Under the pieces are notes generated by a model. The model ran no database searches. It was given only the letters and a program-made list of their open reading frames with translations, and had not been told where the DNA came from. Of a stretch of DNA of 64,000 nucleotides, positions 51,276-60,570 are shown piece after piece (position 1 is the stretch's first letter; every line of letters starts with the position of its first letter). The stretch spans positions 58,845 to 122,844 of the forward strand of contig URUK01000006.1 in the NCBI GenBank assembly GCA_900551055.1. The letters are read 5' to 3'. The DNA comes from an uncultured Prevotella sp. (GTDB taxonomy: Bacteria > Bacteroidota > Bacteroidia > Bacteroidales > Bacteroidaceae). Both the position numbers and the translations under genes were made by a program.

Positions 51276-52819
51276 ATTCTTATACCCGTATACCGCCGTT
51301 CATAGAAATAATGGACAGCACTTTGCGCGACGGCGAGCAGACAAGCGGCGTTTCTTTCCTGCCGCACGAAAAGCTGATGATAGCAAGGATGTTGCTTAAC
51401 GACATTAACGTTGACCGCATAGAAGTCGGTTCCGCACGTGTGTCAGAAGGAGAAAAAGATGCTGTCAAGATGATATGCAGGTATGCACGGCAAATCGGAA
51501 AACAGGATAACGTCGAGGTACTGGGTTTTGTTGACGGAGGGAAAAGCATCGAATGGATTGAAGAATGTGGCTGCAAGGTTATAAACCTGTTGGCCAAAGG
51601 TTCGCTAAAGCATTGTTCTGGACAATTGAGCAAGACTCCAAACGAACATATAAATGATATTTTAGAAACACTGGAATATGCCCGGCAAAAGCATATCAGC
51701 GTAAATCTTTATCTTGAAGACTGGAGCAACGGGATGAAAGATTCGCCGGAATATATCTACAATATGCTGGACATATTGACGACAAAAGACATTAAACGCA
51801 TAATGCTGCCAGACACTCTTGGAATATTAAACCCTCTCCAAGTAATCGAATATATGCGTAAAATGGTGAAAAGATACCCCACAACGCACTTCGATTTCCA
51901 TGCACACAATGATTATGACCTTGCCGTAAGCAATTCTCTTGCCGCCGTATTAAGTGGTGTAAAAGGGCTCCATGTTACGGTAAACGGGCTCGGAGAGCGA
52001 TGCGGCAATGCCCCTTTAGCAAGCGTTCAGGTTATTTTAAAAGACCAGTTTCATGCAAAAACAAGCATACGTGAAGACCGGCTTAATGACATAAGCAGAC
52101 TTGTCGAGGGGTATTCTGGTATCGCTGTTGCCCCCAACCAGCCTATTGTAGGCGAGAATGTCTTTACGCAAGTGGCCGGTGTACATGCCGACGGCGACAA
52201 CAAGGCAAACCTTTACAGCAACGCCCTTGTGCCAGAACGTTTTGGACGGAAACGAGAATATGCGCTCGGAAAGACAAGCGGCAAAGCCAACATAGACCGC
52301 AACCTTAAGGAACTTGGCCTTGAGCTGACACCGGAACAAACCCGTATGGTGACAAAAAGGATAACCGAACTTGGCGACAGGAAGGAAATTGTGACGCAAG
52401 AAGACCTGCCTTTCATTGTCAGCGATGTGCTGAAACACAATGTGCCTGACGACCGCGTGAAACTCGTAAGCTATATGGTTTCATCTGCATACGGCCTGAA
52501 ACCTATTGCGAGCGTTAAGGTGGAAATAAATAAAAAACAATATGAAGCCGATGCCATGGGCGACGGTCAGTATGACGCATTTGTCAAGGCTCTGCGCAAA
52601 ATATACAGGAAATCGCTTGACAGGACTTTCCCTGTGCTTGAAAATTATAGTGTGACGATACCGCCCGGAGGACGAACTGACGCCCTTGTGCAAACCGTCA
52701 TAACATGGAACAACAACGGAAAGACGATAAGAACAAGAGGTCTTGATGCCGACCAGACAGAAGCGGCAATAAAGGCGACATTCAAAATGTTGAATATTTT
52801 TGAAGAACAGAATAACTGA
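51254..52819 (+). CDS. Second 2-isopropylmalate synthase family enzyme (citramalate/isopropylmalate synthase)
   Basis: A 521-residue enzyme of the LeuA/CimA family, clearly different from the first LeuA. It has IEIMDSTLRDGEQTSGVSF (about 16-34), DFHAHNDYDLAVSN with the metal histidines (about 215-228), NGLGERCGNAPLAS, and a C-terminal LeuA-dimer-type regulatory domain with GDGQYDAFVKALRKIY. Such paralogs sit between leuD and leuB in many Bacteroidales. Either it makes isopropylmalate under a different feedback control, or it makes citramalate for isoleucine synthesis. Motifs read by eye do not settle which. The Ile codons in the operon leader fit either reading. Confidence 0.85.
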   Translation: MGTTEQINSYTRIPPFIEIMDSTLRDGEQTSGVSFLPHEKLMIARMLLNDINVDRIEVGSARVSEGEKDAVKMICRYARQIGKQDNVEVLGFVDGGKSIEWIEECGCKVINLLAKGSLKHCSGQLSKTPNEHINDILETLEYARQKHISVNLYLEDWSNGMKDSPEYIYNMLDILTTKDIKRIMLPDTLGILNPLQVIEYMRKMVKRYPTTHFDFHAHNDYDLAVSNSLAAVLSGVKGLHVTVNGLGERCGNAPLASVQVILKDQFHAKTSIREDRLNDISRLVEGYSGIAVAPNQPIVGENVFTQVAGVHADGDNKANLYSNALVPERFGRKREYALGKTSGKANIDRNLKELGLELTPEQTRMVTKRITELGDRKEIVTQEDLPFIVSDVLKHNVPDDRVKLVSYMVSSAYGLKPIASVKVEINKKQYEADAMGDGQYDAFVKALRKIYRKSLDRTFPVLENYSVTIPPGGRTDALVQTVITWNNNGKTIRTRGLDADQTEAAIKATFKMLNIFEEQNN

Positions 52820-52836
52820 TAAAACCCAATGAACTT

Positions 52837-53898
52837 ATGAACCTGAAAATAGCAGTGTTGCCCGGAGACGGAATAGGGCCGGAGATAATGAAGCAGGGCA
52901 TTGCCGTAATGGACGCTATCGCCCGAAAATTCGGACACGATGTGAAGTATAAAAAGGCGATATGCGGTGCTGACGCTATCGACAAAGTGGGCAATCCATT
53001 TCCTGACGTGACTTTTGAAACATGCAAATGGGCAGACGCCGTGCTCTTTGCAGCAGTCGGCGACCCTCGTTTTGACAATAACCCTACAGCCAAGGTGCGT
53101 CCGGAACAAGGACTTCTGGCAATGAGGAAGAGACTCGGACTGTTTGCCAACATCCGTCCTGTTCAAACCTTCAAATGTTTGTTACACAAATCTCCACTGA
53201 AAGATGAAATAATAAGAAACGCAGATTTCATCTGCATACGCGAACTTACCGGCGGAATGTATTTCGGTGAAAAGTATCAGGACAACGACAAGGCGTATGA
53301 CACGAACTATTACACTCGCCATGAAATAGAACGCATTATCCGCGTGGCATACGGCTACGCACGCAAACGCAAGCGCCATCTCACTGTGGTCGACAAGGCT
53401 AACGTCTTGGCCTCAAGCCGTTTATGGAGGCAGGTTGCAAAAGAACTTGAAGCCGAATATCCTGATGTTGCAACCGATTACATGTTTGTTGATAATGCAG
53501 CTATGCGCATGTTGATAGAGCCAACATTCTTTGATGTAATGGTTACTGAAAATACTTTCGGTGACATATTGACTGACGAGGGCAGCTGTATTTCAGGCAG
53601 TATGGGGCTGCTCCCCTCTGCATCTACAGGCGAAAATACGCCGGTGTTTGAACCTGTGCATGGGTCTTGGCCCCAGGCCGCAGGCAAAAACATCGCTAAC
53701 CCGTTGGCTCAAATACTATCCGTAGCCATGCTTTTCGAGCACTTCGACCTTAAAGAAGAAGGGGCATTGGTGCGCAAAGCCGTTGACGCATCGCTTGATG
53801 CTAATGTAAGGACCCCCGAAATTCAGGTTGAAGGCGGAGCCAACTATGGCACAAAGGAAGTGGGAGAGTGGATTGTTGATTACATCAACAAGGCATGA
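52837..53898 (+). CDS. leuB: 3-isopropylmalate dehydrogenase
   Basis: LeuB oxidises and decarboxylates 3-isopropylmalate to 2-ketoisocaproate with NAD+. The 353-residue protein shows LPGDGIGPEIM (about 8-18), AAVGDPRFDN, RPEQGLLAMRKRLGLFANIR-type stretch, IRELTGGMYFG (about 134-144), TVVDKANVL and the NTFGDILTDEGSCISGSMGL segment with metal aspartates. GSMGLLPSAS and PVHGSWPQAAGKNIANP follow. It ends the leucine operon, which is closed by the hairpin at 53983-54021. Confidence 0.97.
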   Translation: MNLKIAVLPGDGIGPEIMKQGIAVMDAIARKFGHDVKYKKAICGADAIDKVGNPFPDVTFETCKWADAVLFAAVGDPRFDNNPTAKVRPEQGLLAMRKRLGLFANIRPVQTFKCLLHKSPLKDEIIRNADFICIRELTGGMYFGEKYQDNDKAYDTNYYTRHEIERIIRVAYGYARKRKRHLTVVDKANVLASSRLWRQVAKELEAEYPDVATDYMFVDNAAMRMLIEPTFFDVMVTENTFGDILTDEGSCISGSMGLLPSASTGENTPVFEPVHGSWPQAAGKNIANPLAQILSVAMLFEHFDLKEEGALVRKAVDASLDANVRTPEIQVEGGANYGTKEVGEWIVDYINKA

Positions 53899-53962
53899 CA
53901 AGTCTTAATCTACGGCCCGTAACCAATAACATTATGAATGTGTGGTGCTGAACTCATACAGT

Positions 53963-54021
53963 AAAAGCCGTCTAAACGAGTTGCAAACGCCGTCCAAACG
54001 AATTGTTTGGACGGCGTTTGC
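53963..54021. terminator. Convergent hairpin terminator with CAAAC-variant repeat units (array 8)
   Basis: Two unit-like strings 22 bp apart, AAAAGCCGTCTAAAC (53963) and AAACGCCGTCCAAAC (53985). The second is the left arm of a perfect 17-bp hairpin: 53983-53999, loop GAATT, 54005-54021. It lies between the convergent leuB and alcohol dehydrogenase genes and probably ends both transcripts. It has no long T run on either side. Confidence 0.75.
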
Positions 54022-54039
54022 TAATTGCATTAATGACAT

Positions 54040-55083
54040 TTACCCTTTCTTTCCGTAAATTGCTACCTTTATAACGCCGTCTTGTCTGTTTTCAAAAATG
54101 CTGTATGCTTTTTCTATTTCATCAAGGCTGAAGCGATGAGTAATAAGCGGGGTAGTGTCGATTTCACCTTGTTCGATAAGCCGCAGGATTTCATCGCAAT
54201 CGCAGCCGTCCACTCCTCCTGTCTTGAAAGTTAGATTTTTACCGTACATGTCGGGCAATGGGAGCACTTGAGGCTTGTCATACATGGCAACGACCGTAAC
54301 CGTGGCGTTTGGCCGTGCGCACCGCCATGCCATCTCAAATGTTCCATCGGCTCCGGCAACCTCCATTACAACGTCGGCTCCACCATGTTCACTATGCCGC
54401 CGTACAAAATCCTCGCATTCATCGGGCTTTGTCACTAATACTTCGGGATAATGCTCGCGTATAAAGCGTATGCGTTCATCCGATTTTTCACAGACGATGA
54501 TACGCTTTGGTTTCTTCAACATTGTACAAAGCAATGAACAAATACCTGTAGGGCCGGCACCAATGATTAGAACGGTGTCCTCTGCCGTTACGCCTGATAT
54601 GCGTGCAGCCCAAAAGCCTGTAGCAAGTATGTCACCAACGAAAAGGGCTTGCTCGTCGCTCATGCTGTCAGGTATCAGGCTCAAGCCTTGTTCTGCATGA
54701 GGCACACGGACATATTCCGCCTGCCCGCCATCTATGCGGCATCCGAGCGCCCAACCGCCATCAGGGGCGGTACAATTATTGACGAACCCATGTTTACAGA
54801 AAAAGCATTTGCCGCAAAAAGTCTCAACATTTACAGCTACACGGTCGCCGGGCTTTACCTTCGTCACGGCACAGCCTACTTGTTCGACAACGCCAACCAT
54901 TTCATGGCCAACGGTTATTCCGGGGACAGCTCGCGGCACACTGCCATGCTTTATGTGCAGGTCGCTGGTGCAAATACTCCCAAGAGTGACACGTACTATT
55001 GCGTCACGTTCGTCTTTCAGTTCCGGTTTAGGCTTATCAACCATTGCAAACTTGTGTGCTTTAATATAAGTATATGCCAACAT
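54040..55083 (-). CDS. Zinc-dependent medium-chain alcohol/polyol dehydrogenase
   Basis: A 347-residue NAD(P)-dependent oxidoreductase of the MDR superfamily. The catalytic zinc Cys is in GSICTSDLH (about 35-43), the Glu in GHEMVGVVEQVG (about 60-71), and four structural-zinc cysteines appear in CGKCFFCKHGFVNNC (about 94-108). The Rossmann motif is VLIIGAGPTG (about 169-178). The substrate is unknown; secondary alcohols, threonine or sorbitol are all possible. The gene stands alone between two repeat arrays. Confidence 0.9.
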   Translation of the reverse strand: MLAYTYIKAHKFAMVDKPKPELKDERDAIVRVTLGSICTSDLHIKHGSVPRAVPGITVGHEMVGVVEQVGCAVTKVKPGDRVAVNVETFCGKCFFCKHGFVNNCTAPDGGWALGCRIDGGQAEYVRVPHAEQGLSLIPDSMSDEQALFVGDILATGFWAARISGVTAEDTVLIIGAGPTGICSLLCTMLKKPKRIIVCEKSDERIRFIREHYPEVLVTKPDECEDFVRRHSEHGGADVVMEVAGADGTFEMAWRCARPNATVTVVAMYDKPQVLPLPDMYGKNLTFKTGGVDGCDCDEILRLIEQGEIDTTPLITHRFSLDEIEKAYSIFENRQDGVIKVAIYGKKG

Positions 55084-55146
55084 GTTTTTACTTTTTTATG
55101 TGATTTTGACTTCGTTAAACCTGCCCGATGAAACCGCCAGTTTTAT

Positions 55147-55227
55147 AAAAGGCGGCAAATCGGGATGTAAAAGACGGCCTTTTAAACGATAAAAGGCCGT
55201 CAATCGATAGCTAAAAGGCCGCATTTT
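55147..55227. repeat. 22-bp-phased repeat array 9
   Basis: Units start at 55147 (AAAAGGCGGCAAATC), 55169 (AAAAGACGGCCTTTT), 55191 (AAAAGGCCGTCAATC) and 55213 (AAAAGGCCGCATTTT), at an exact 22-bp period. Units 2 and 3 form a perfect 11-bp inverted repeat (55173-55183 and 55191-55201). The array is in the 228-bp gap upstream of the alcohol dehydrogenase and downstream of the thioesterase gene. Confidence 0.9.
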
Positions 55228-55311
55228 ACAAACCGTTGAATATCAATGTTTTATACAAGTACAAACATTGTCGCCTTCAAACAGCAGAAAAGCTCCATTC
55301 CATCGGGACTT

Positions 55312-55695
55312 TCATGCTCTTTTGCTGTTGGCTTTCGCTTGGAACTTCGTTGAATTAACGATAAAACGTTCATGGATGCCTGTGCCGATAATGCCGGTTT
55401 CATCGAAAACTTCTGTCTTGAACTTCAGACAACGTCCGTCAACACCAATCAATTCGGTTTCACACTTCACGGCCATTCCTACAGGGGTAGGGGACACATG
55501 GCTGATGTCAAGCTTTGTACCAACCGTACATTGTCCGTCTTCAAGATATGGTGCGACACTCCGCCATGCGGTTTCTTCGATTAAAGCAATCATTGCCGGA
55601 GTGGCGAACACAGCAAGTGTTCCGCTACCAACGGCGGCGGCTGTGTTTTTGTCGTTAACTTTGACTTCAACAACATTTTTTATACCTATTTCCAT
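55312..55695 (-). CDS. FlK-like hotdog-fold thioesterase
   Basis: A 127-residue single-domain thioesterase resembling fluoroacetyl-CoA thioesterase FlK and its many housekeeping relatives. The matching elements are GSGTLAVFATPAMIALIEE (about 23-41, with the Thr/Ser and Glu of the active site), GTKLDISHVSPTPVGM (about 59-74, conserved His), and GTGIHERFIV (about 105-114, second His). In this organism it probably hydrolyses an acyl-CoA side product; fluoroacetate itself is unlikely. A near-consensus promoter lies at 55757-55789, divergent from the next gene's promoter. Confidence 0.85.
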   Translation of the reverse strand: MEIGIKNVVEVKVNDKNTAAAVGSGTLAVFATPAMIALIEETAWRSVAPYLEDGQCTVGTKLDISHVSPTPVGMAVKCETELIGVDGRCLKFKTEVFDETGIIGTGIHERFIVNSTKFQAKANSKRA

Positions 55696-55756
55696 AATTC
55701 AATATTTATATTGTAAGTAAGAAAACATAAAAATCAGTCATGCAGCCTGTAGATTG

Positions 55757-55789
55757 CAAAATTAACATTTGTGTTCGAGATTATGCAAT
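55757..55789 (-). promoter_or_regulatory. Bacteroidetes-type promoter for the thioesterase gene
   Basis: On the minus strand ATTG (55789-55786, one mismatch) and TAATTTTG (55764-55757) are 21 bp apart. Divergent from the promoter at 55805-55835. Confidence 0.55.
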
Positions 55790-55804
55790 TTTATCAACTA
55801 AAAT

Positions 55805-55835
55805 TTTGAGAACAAATAGAATTGCCTTACTTTTG
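55805..55835 (+). promoter_or_regulatory. Bacteroidetes-type promoter for the glucosaminidase gene
   Basis: TTTG (55805-55808) and TACTTTTG (55828-55835) with 19 bp spacing, 20 bp before the ATG. Confidence 0.75.
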
Positions 55836-55855
55836 CATAAATTTGTACATAATAG

Positions 55856-56770
55856 ATGAAGAGGCTTTTTACAATAGGTATAGTTCTTGCTTTAAGCGCT
55901 ACACTTAATGCACAATTGAGATGGAACTCACGTTATCAAGCATATATCGAAAAATATAAGGATTTAGCCATAGCCGAAATGTTGAAATATGACATCCCGG
56001 CAAGCATTACACTTGCACAAGGACTGCTTGAGAGCGGTGCAGGCATGAGCGAATTGGCTATAAGGGGCAACAACCATTTCGGTATAAAATGCCATGACTG
56101 GCGTGGCGCGACTACATATCATACCGATGACGAAGAGAATGAATGTTTCAGGGCGTACAACGATGTTTATGAAAGTTATGAAGACCATAGCAAGTTCTTG
56201 GCACGCCAGCCAAGATACAAAAGCCTGTTCAAGTTAAAACGAACCGACTACAAAGGCTGGGCACGCGGTTTGAAACGGTGTGGATATGCCACAAGTCCTA
56301 CATATGCCACCCAGCTGATAAACATAATCGAGCTGTACAAACTGCATAAATTTGACAAGGCGACAAAGTATGACCGCTTCATGGTGAGCCGTTCTGAAGT
56401 CAAAGGTATTACACCCGGTACAAATCTGCATCAGATATATATTTACAATAAGAACTATTACCTTACGGTAAGACCTGGAGACACGTTCTGGTCGATAGGC
56501 AAAGAAGTCGGCATATCATATAAGAAAATAGCCAAATATAATGAACGTGACAAAGATGATACGCTTGTTCCCGGAGAAGTCATTTACCTGAAAAAGAAGC
56601 AAAAGAAAGCTGATAAGGTTTACAAAAACCGTCCACATCGCGTAAAAGCAGGTGAAAGCATGTATTCGATAGCACAATTTTATGGTATAAGGACAGAAAG
56701 TCTGTATAAGATGAATAATCTAAAACCGGACTACGCTATAAAAGTTGGCGACTATCTTAGAGTCAGATAA
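55856..56770 (+). CDS. Exported glucosaminidase with two LysM domains
   Basis: A 304-residue peptidoglycan hydrolase. After a signal peptide (FTIGIVLALSATLNA) comes a GH73-type N-acetylglucosaminidase domain (about 25-165) with SITLAQGLLESGAG (catalytic Glu), NNHFGIKCHDW and FRAYNDVYESYEDHSKFL. Two LysM peptidoglycan-binding motifs follow, about 200-248 (YLTVRPGDTFWSIGKEVGIS) and 257-303 (HRVKAGESMYSIAQFYGIRT). It likely acts in cell separation or wall turnover. It has a consensus promoter and is monocistronic. Confidence 0.93.
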   Translation: MKRLFTIGIVLALSATLNAQLRWNSRYQAYIEKYKDLAIAEMLKYDIPASITLAQGLLESGAGMSELAIRGNNHFGIKCHDWRGATTYHTDDEENECFRAYNDVYESYEDHSKFLARQPRYKSLFKLKRTDYKGWARGLKRCGYATSPTYATQLINIIELYKLHKFDKATKYDRFMVSRSEVKGITPGTNLHQIYIYNKNYYLTVRPGDTFWSIGKEVGISYKKIAKYNERDKDDTLVPGEVIYLKKKQKKADKVYKNRPHRVKAGESMYSIAQFYGIRTESLYKMNNLKPDYAIKVGDYLRVR

Positions 56771-56893
56771 CCAATAATAGAGATTTATCAGAATACTGCA
56801 GTAAGTTCCACGTCTCTTTCATTTGCGTCTAAGTGCAAACTAACGGGCATTATGATAAATAAGATATGATTAGCAGTACTGTTATATCCTACT

Positions 56894-59734
56894 ATGTTCA
56901 AATTGCAACAAAAATACAGTAAAATGGATTACTACATAGATCTAAGGAATGTACGGGTGAACAACCTGAAAAACATATCATTGAAAATTCCTCAAAACAA
57001 ACTAATTGTTGTCACAGGTGTATCTGGCTCAGGAAAGTCATCTTTGGCTTTTGATACATTATATGCAGAAGGACAACGACGCTATGTGGAAAGTCTTTCG
57101 GCGTATGCGCGACAGTTTCTCGGCAGAATGCATAAGCCTGACTTCGATTATATAAAAGGTCTGCCCCCTGCAATAGCCGTTGAACAAAAGGTAAATACAC
57201 GCAATCCACGCTCTACCGTGGGTACAAGTACAGAAATCTACGATTACCTTCGCATGCTCTATGCACGTATCGGACATACCTATTCACCGATAAGCGGCTT
57301 GGAAGTGAAAAGACATACAAGTGAAGACATCCTTAGGTGCATCAGTTCTTTTTCTGTAGGAACAAAGTTTGTTATATTGTCCAAGCTGCACGTTGATTCA
57401 GGAAAGACGCTTGAAAGGCAATTACAAGTTTACTTGCAGCAAGGCTTTTCGCGTATTTATCATAATGGCATATTCATGCATATAGAAGAAGCCATTGCGG
57501 ATGTTGCGCATTTAGACAATGAAGATACTTATATTTTGATTGACAGACTTTCTGTTGACAATGCCCCTGATACCATTTCTAGAATTGTAGATTCAGTTGA
57601 AACCGCTTTCTTTGAAGGCAATGGTTCATGCAGGCTTGTATTCATCCCCTCAAATATCACTTATGACTTTTCCGACAAGTTTGAAGCAGACGGAATACAT
57701 TTTGAGGAACCTAACGACAATATGTTTTCTTTCAATTCCCCTATCGGAGCTTGTCCCGTTTGTGAAGGATTTGGCAATGTTATCGGCATAGACGAAAAGT
57801 TGGTGGTTCCTAATCCTTCTTTAAGCGTATATGAAGGTTGTGTGCAATGTTGGCACGGTGAGAAAATGGAAAAATGGAAGGAAGAGTTTTGCCTGCAAGC
57901 TGCGAACGACAAATTTCCTATATTCGAGCCATATTACAGCTTGTCTGCCAAATATAAAGACTGGCTATGGCACGGGCTACCGTCCCAAGCGTCAAAAGAC
58001 ATGCGCGAAAAAGTATGCATCGACTCGTTCTTTCAAATGTTAAAGGACAACCAATACAAGATACAATACCGGGTGATGTTGAGCCGCTACCGTGGCAGGA
58101 CGGTATGTCCTGAATGCCATGGTACAAGACTAAAAAAAGAGACTGACTATGTCAAAATCAATGGGAAAAGCATCAGCAATCTTGTTGAAATGTCAATCGG
58201 GAACCTAAGAAGTTGGTTTGCTTCACTTAAACTGGATGAACACGAAACGAAGATAAGCAAAAGACTGTTGACGGAAATCAACAACAGGCTCCGTTTTCTT
58301 GTTGAAGTCGGCTTGGGATACCTTACACTTAACCGTGCATCAAACAGCCTTAGCGGTGGTGAAAGCCAGCGCATCAATCTTACAACAGCCCTTGGCAGCA
58401 GTTTGGTTGGTTCACTTTATATATTGGACGAACCGAGCATCGGATTGCACAGCAGGGACACATACAGGCTGATAAACGTTTTGAAAGAGCTTAAATCTAT
58501 CGGCAACACGGTAATTGTTGTTGAACATGATGAAGATATAATACGTTCGGCTGACTATCTGATTGACCTAGGCCCGGATGCCGGTACAAACGGAGGAGAG
58601 ATTGTATACGAAGGAGTGCCGGCAGAAATCAACAACAGCGATATTGAGAAATATGACAGAAGCCACACCATTAAATACCTTTTTAATAAGGAAACAATCC
58701 CAATTCCGACAAGCAGAAGAGCTTGGAATAAAAGTATTGTGGTGAAAAGCGCGATGATGAACAACCTGAAAGGCATAACCGTGGTCTTTCCGTTGAATGT
58801 CATCAACGTCGTTACAGGTGTCAGTGGTTCGGGCAAATCGTCATTGGTAAGAGGAATTCTTTATCCGGCGTTGAAGCGTAAACTTGACGAAGTTGCAGAG
58901 ATACCGGGTGAGTTTGCCGGCCTTGACGGAGACTGGAAGGACATAAAACACGTTGAGATGGTGAGCCAAAATCCTATCGGAAAAAGCTCGCGCTCGAATC
59001 CTGTTACATACGTTAAGGCATTCGACGATATCCGTCAACTGTTTGCAGAGCAGCCGTTGGCAAAGCAAATGGGGTTCTCGGCACAATATTTCTCGTTCAA
59101 CACGGACGGTGGACGATGCGAAACCTGTAAGGGGACAGGCACTATTACAGTGGAAATGCAGTTCATGGCCGACCTTGAACTTGAATGTGATGCCTGTCAT
59201 GGAAAGCGTTTCAAGTCTGATGTTCTTGATGTCAGGTTTTGTGGAAAAAACATATATGACGTGCTGGAAATGACGGTTGAAGAGGCCATCGATTTCTTCA
59301 CGCAAAACAACCAAACTCAAATAGCACGCAAGTTGAAGCCGTTGAATGATGTCGGACTTGGCTATATAAAACTGGGACAAAGTTCATCTACACTGTCGGG
59401 AGGAGAAAACCAGAGAGTAAAACTGGCCTATTTCCTCGGCCAGGAGAAATGCGACCCTACCCTATTCATTTTCGACGAACCGACAACAGGACTTCACTTC
59501 CACGACATAAAGAAACTTTTGAAAGCATTTGACGCATTAATTGCTCACGGGCATACCGTCATCGTGATAGAGCATAACCTTGACGTGGCAAAATGCGCAG
59601 ACTATATCATCGACCTTGGTCCTGACGGAGGAGACAAAGGAGGCAACCTTGTAGCCTGCGGCACGCCGGAAGAAATAGTCAAATGCAGCAACAGCATTAC
59701 GGGCAAATACCTGAAAGAAAAACTGGCGCAGTAA
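56894..59734 (+). CDS. uvrA: Excinuclease ABC subunit A
   Basis: UvrA is the damage-sensing ATPase of nucleotide excision repair; it loads UvrB onto DNA. The 946 residues carry two ABC modules. The first has Walker A GVSGSGKSS (about 42-50), the CPVCEGFG and CPECHGTR cysteine pairs, and signature LSGGESQRI. The second has GVSGSGKSSL, the zinc finger CETCKGTG ... CDACHGKR, signature LSGGENQRVKL and Walker B LFIFDEPTTGLHFHD. The start at 56894 or the second ATG at 56924 (MDYYIDLRNVRV) are both possible; the latter matches family N-termini better. Bacteroidetes often have two UvrA paralogs; which one this is cannot be told here. Confidence 0.95.
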   Translation: MFKLQQKYSKMDYYIDLRNVRVNNLKNISLKIPQNKLIVVTGVSGSGKSSLAFDTLYAEGQRRYVESLSAYARQFLGRMHKPDFDYIKGLPPAIAVEQKVNTRNPRSTVGTSTEIYDYLRMLYARIGHTYSPISGLEVKRHTSEDILRCISSFSVGTKFVILSKLHVDSGKTLERQLQVYLQQGFSRIYHNGIFMHIEEAIADVAHLDNEDTYILIDRLSVDNAPDTISRIVDSVETAFFEGNGSCRLVFIPSNITYDFSDKFEADGIHFEEPNDNMFSFNSPIGACPVCEGFGNVIGIDEKLVVPNPSLSVYEGCVQCWHGEKMEKWKEEFCLQAANDKFPIFEPYYSLSAKYKDWLWHGLPSQASKDMREKVCIDSFFQMLKDNQYKIQYRVMLSRYRGRTVCPECHGTRLKKETDYVKINGKSISNLVEMSIGNLRSWFASLKLDEHETKISKRLLTEINNRLRFLVEVGLGYLTLNRASNSLSGGESQRINLTTALGSSLVGSLYILDEPSIGLHSRDTYRLINVLKELKSIGNTVIVVEHDEDIIRSADYLIDLGPDAGTNGGEIVYEGVPAEINNSDIEKYDRSHTIKYLFNKETIPIPTSRRAWNKSIVVKSAMMNNLKGITVVFPLNVINVVTGVSGSGKSSLVRGILYPALKRKLDEVAEIPGEFAGLDGDWKDIKHVEMVSQNPIGKSSRSNPVTYVKAFDDIRQLFAEQPLAKQMGFSAQYFSFNTDGGRCETCKGTGTITVEMQFMADLELECDACHGKRFKSDVLDVRFCGKNIYDVLEMTVEEAIDFFTQNNQTQIARKLKPLNDVGLGYIKLGQSSSTLSGGENQRVKLAYFLGQEKCDPTLFIFDEPTTGLHFHDIKKLLKAFDALIAHGHTVIVIEHNLDVAKCADYIIDLGPDGGDKGGNLVACGTPEEIVKCSNSITGKYLKEKLAQ

Positions 59735-59752
59735 AAAACCGTGCCAGTTTTT
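59720..59752 (+). terminator. Terminator of uvrA overlapping its stop codon
   Basis: AAACTGGC (59720-59727) pairs with GCCAGTTT (59743-59750), then TT; the 5' arm lies within the last codons of uvrA. Confidence 0.7.
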
Positions 59753-59989
59753 ATGGATAAAAACGTAAGGTGTTGTTTTTGGCAACACTCAAAACGGTTG
59801 TATGCCATTAATCCTCGCCTGTCGAATCATATTTATTTCACATTGCAAACTCTTTACGTATAATGTCTTACATTTTGATTTGCAATATCCATCCTACAGG
59901 CCGTTCTTTTCCATCAACGATATGTTTCCCATAAAAGAGACTAAAAAAATGCGCATTTATAAGTTTCATTATTTCAATACTTTAGGCCG

Positions 59990-60114
59990 TTTTACATGCA
60001 TTATGTGCAATCATAATATGTCTATAACATTGTAAAAGATGGCATTTTGATTGGTAAAAGACCATCTTTTACAATGTCAAAGGCCGCCAACAAGCATTGG
60101 ATATACCGTCTTTG
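59990..60114. repeat. 22-bp-phased repeat array 10 (four clear and two decayed units)
   Basis: Clear units start at 60034 (AAAAGATGGCATTTT), 60056 (AAAAGACCATCTTTT), 60078 (CAAAGGCCGCCAACA) and 60100 (GATATACCGTCTTTG). Decayed units in the same phase are at 60012 (CATAATATGTCTATA) and 59990. ACATTGTAAAAGATGG (60027-60042) and its complement (60062-60077) form a perfect 16-bp inverted repeat. It lies in the 747-bp gap between uvrA and the tRNAs; the remainder of the gap shows only a TACCTTTG -7 box (60455-60462). Confidence 0.88.
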
Positions 60115-60481
60115 AGATAAGTTTTCAACGTTGAAAGTAGCATTTACATGCAACAAAACCGCATAAGATCGGTTGAAATGAGAAAAACAGGCAGCATTAT
60201 ATACACAACAGACCATTTGTTTCCAACGGCATATTATAAAAACTTCAATAACTAAATCAATTTTACATATTGACAAAATGTAACACTGATTGCCTGCATT
60301 GCTTCCTATATGTATAATCAATCGTCAGAATATTCAAGGCAAATTATAATTGGAATACGGATGTACGGAATGTTTTTATCATCTTTATTTTGAAAAATAA
60401 GTTAAAATTTGGTTTTTGCATGAGCCTGCTTTCCTTATAATCAATAAAAAGTATTACCTTTGCACCGTTGAAAAAATCAAC

Positions 60482-60554
60482 GCCGATATGGCTCAGTTGG
60501 TAGAGCAATTCATTCGTAATGAATAGGTCCCGGGTTCGAGTCCCGGTATCGGCT
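60482..60554 (+). tRNA. tRNA-Thr (anticodon CGT)
   Basis: A 73-nt cloverleaf: acceptor GCCGATA/TATCGGC, D arm GCTC...GAGC, anticodon stem ATTCA/TGAAT with loop TTCGTAA giving anticodon CGT, and T arm CCGGG-TTCGAGT-CCCGG. CCA is not encoded. A TACCTTTG box lies 20 bp upstream. Confidence 0.97.
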
Positions 60555-60570
60555 CAAGTAAAAGATTATT

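Noticed and set aside
53983..54021. Attachment site or IS end
   Set aside because: The perfect hairpin lies between convergent genes and contains repeat-family units; a terminator explains it better.
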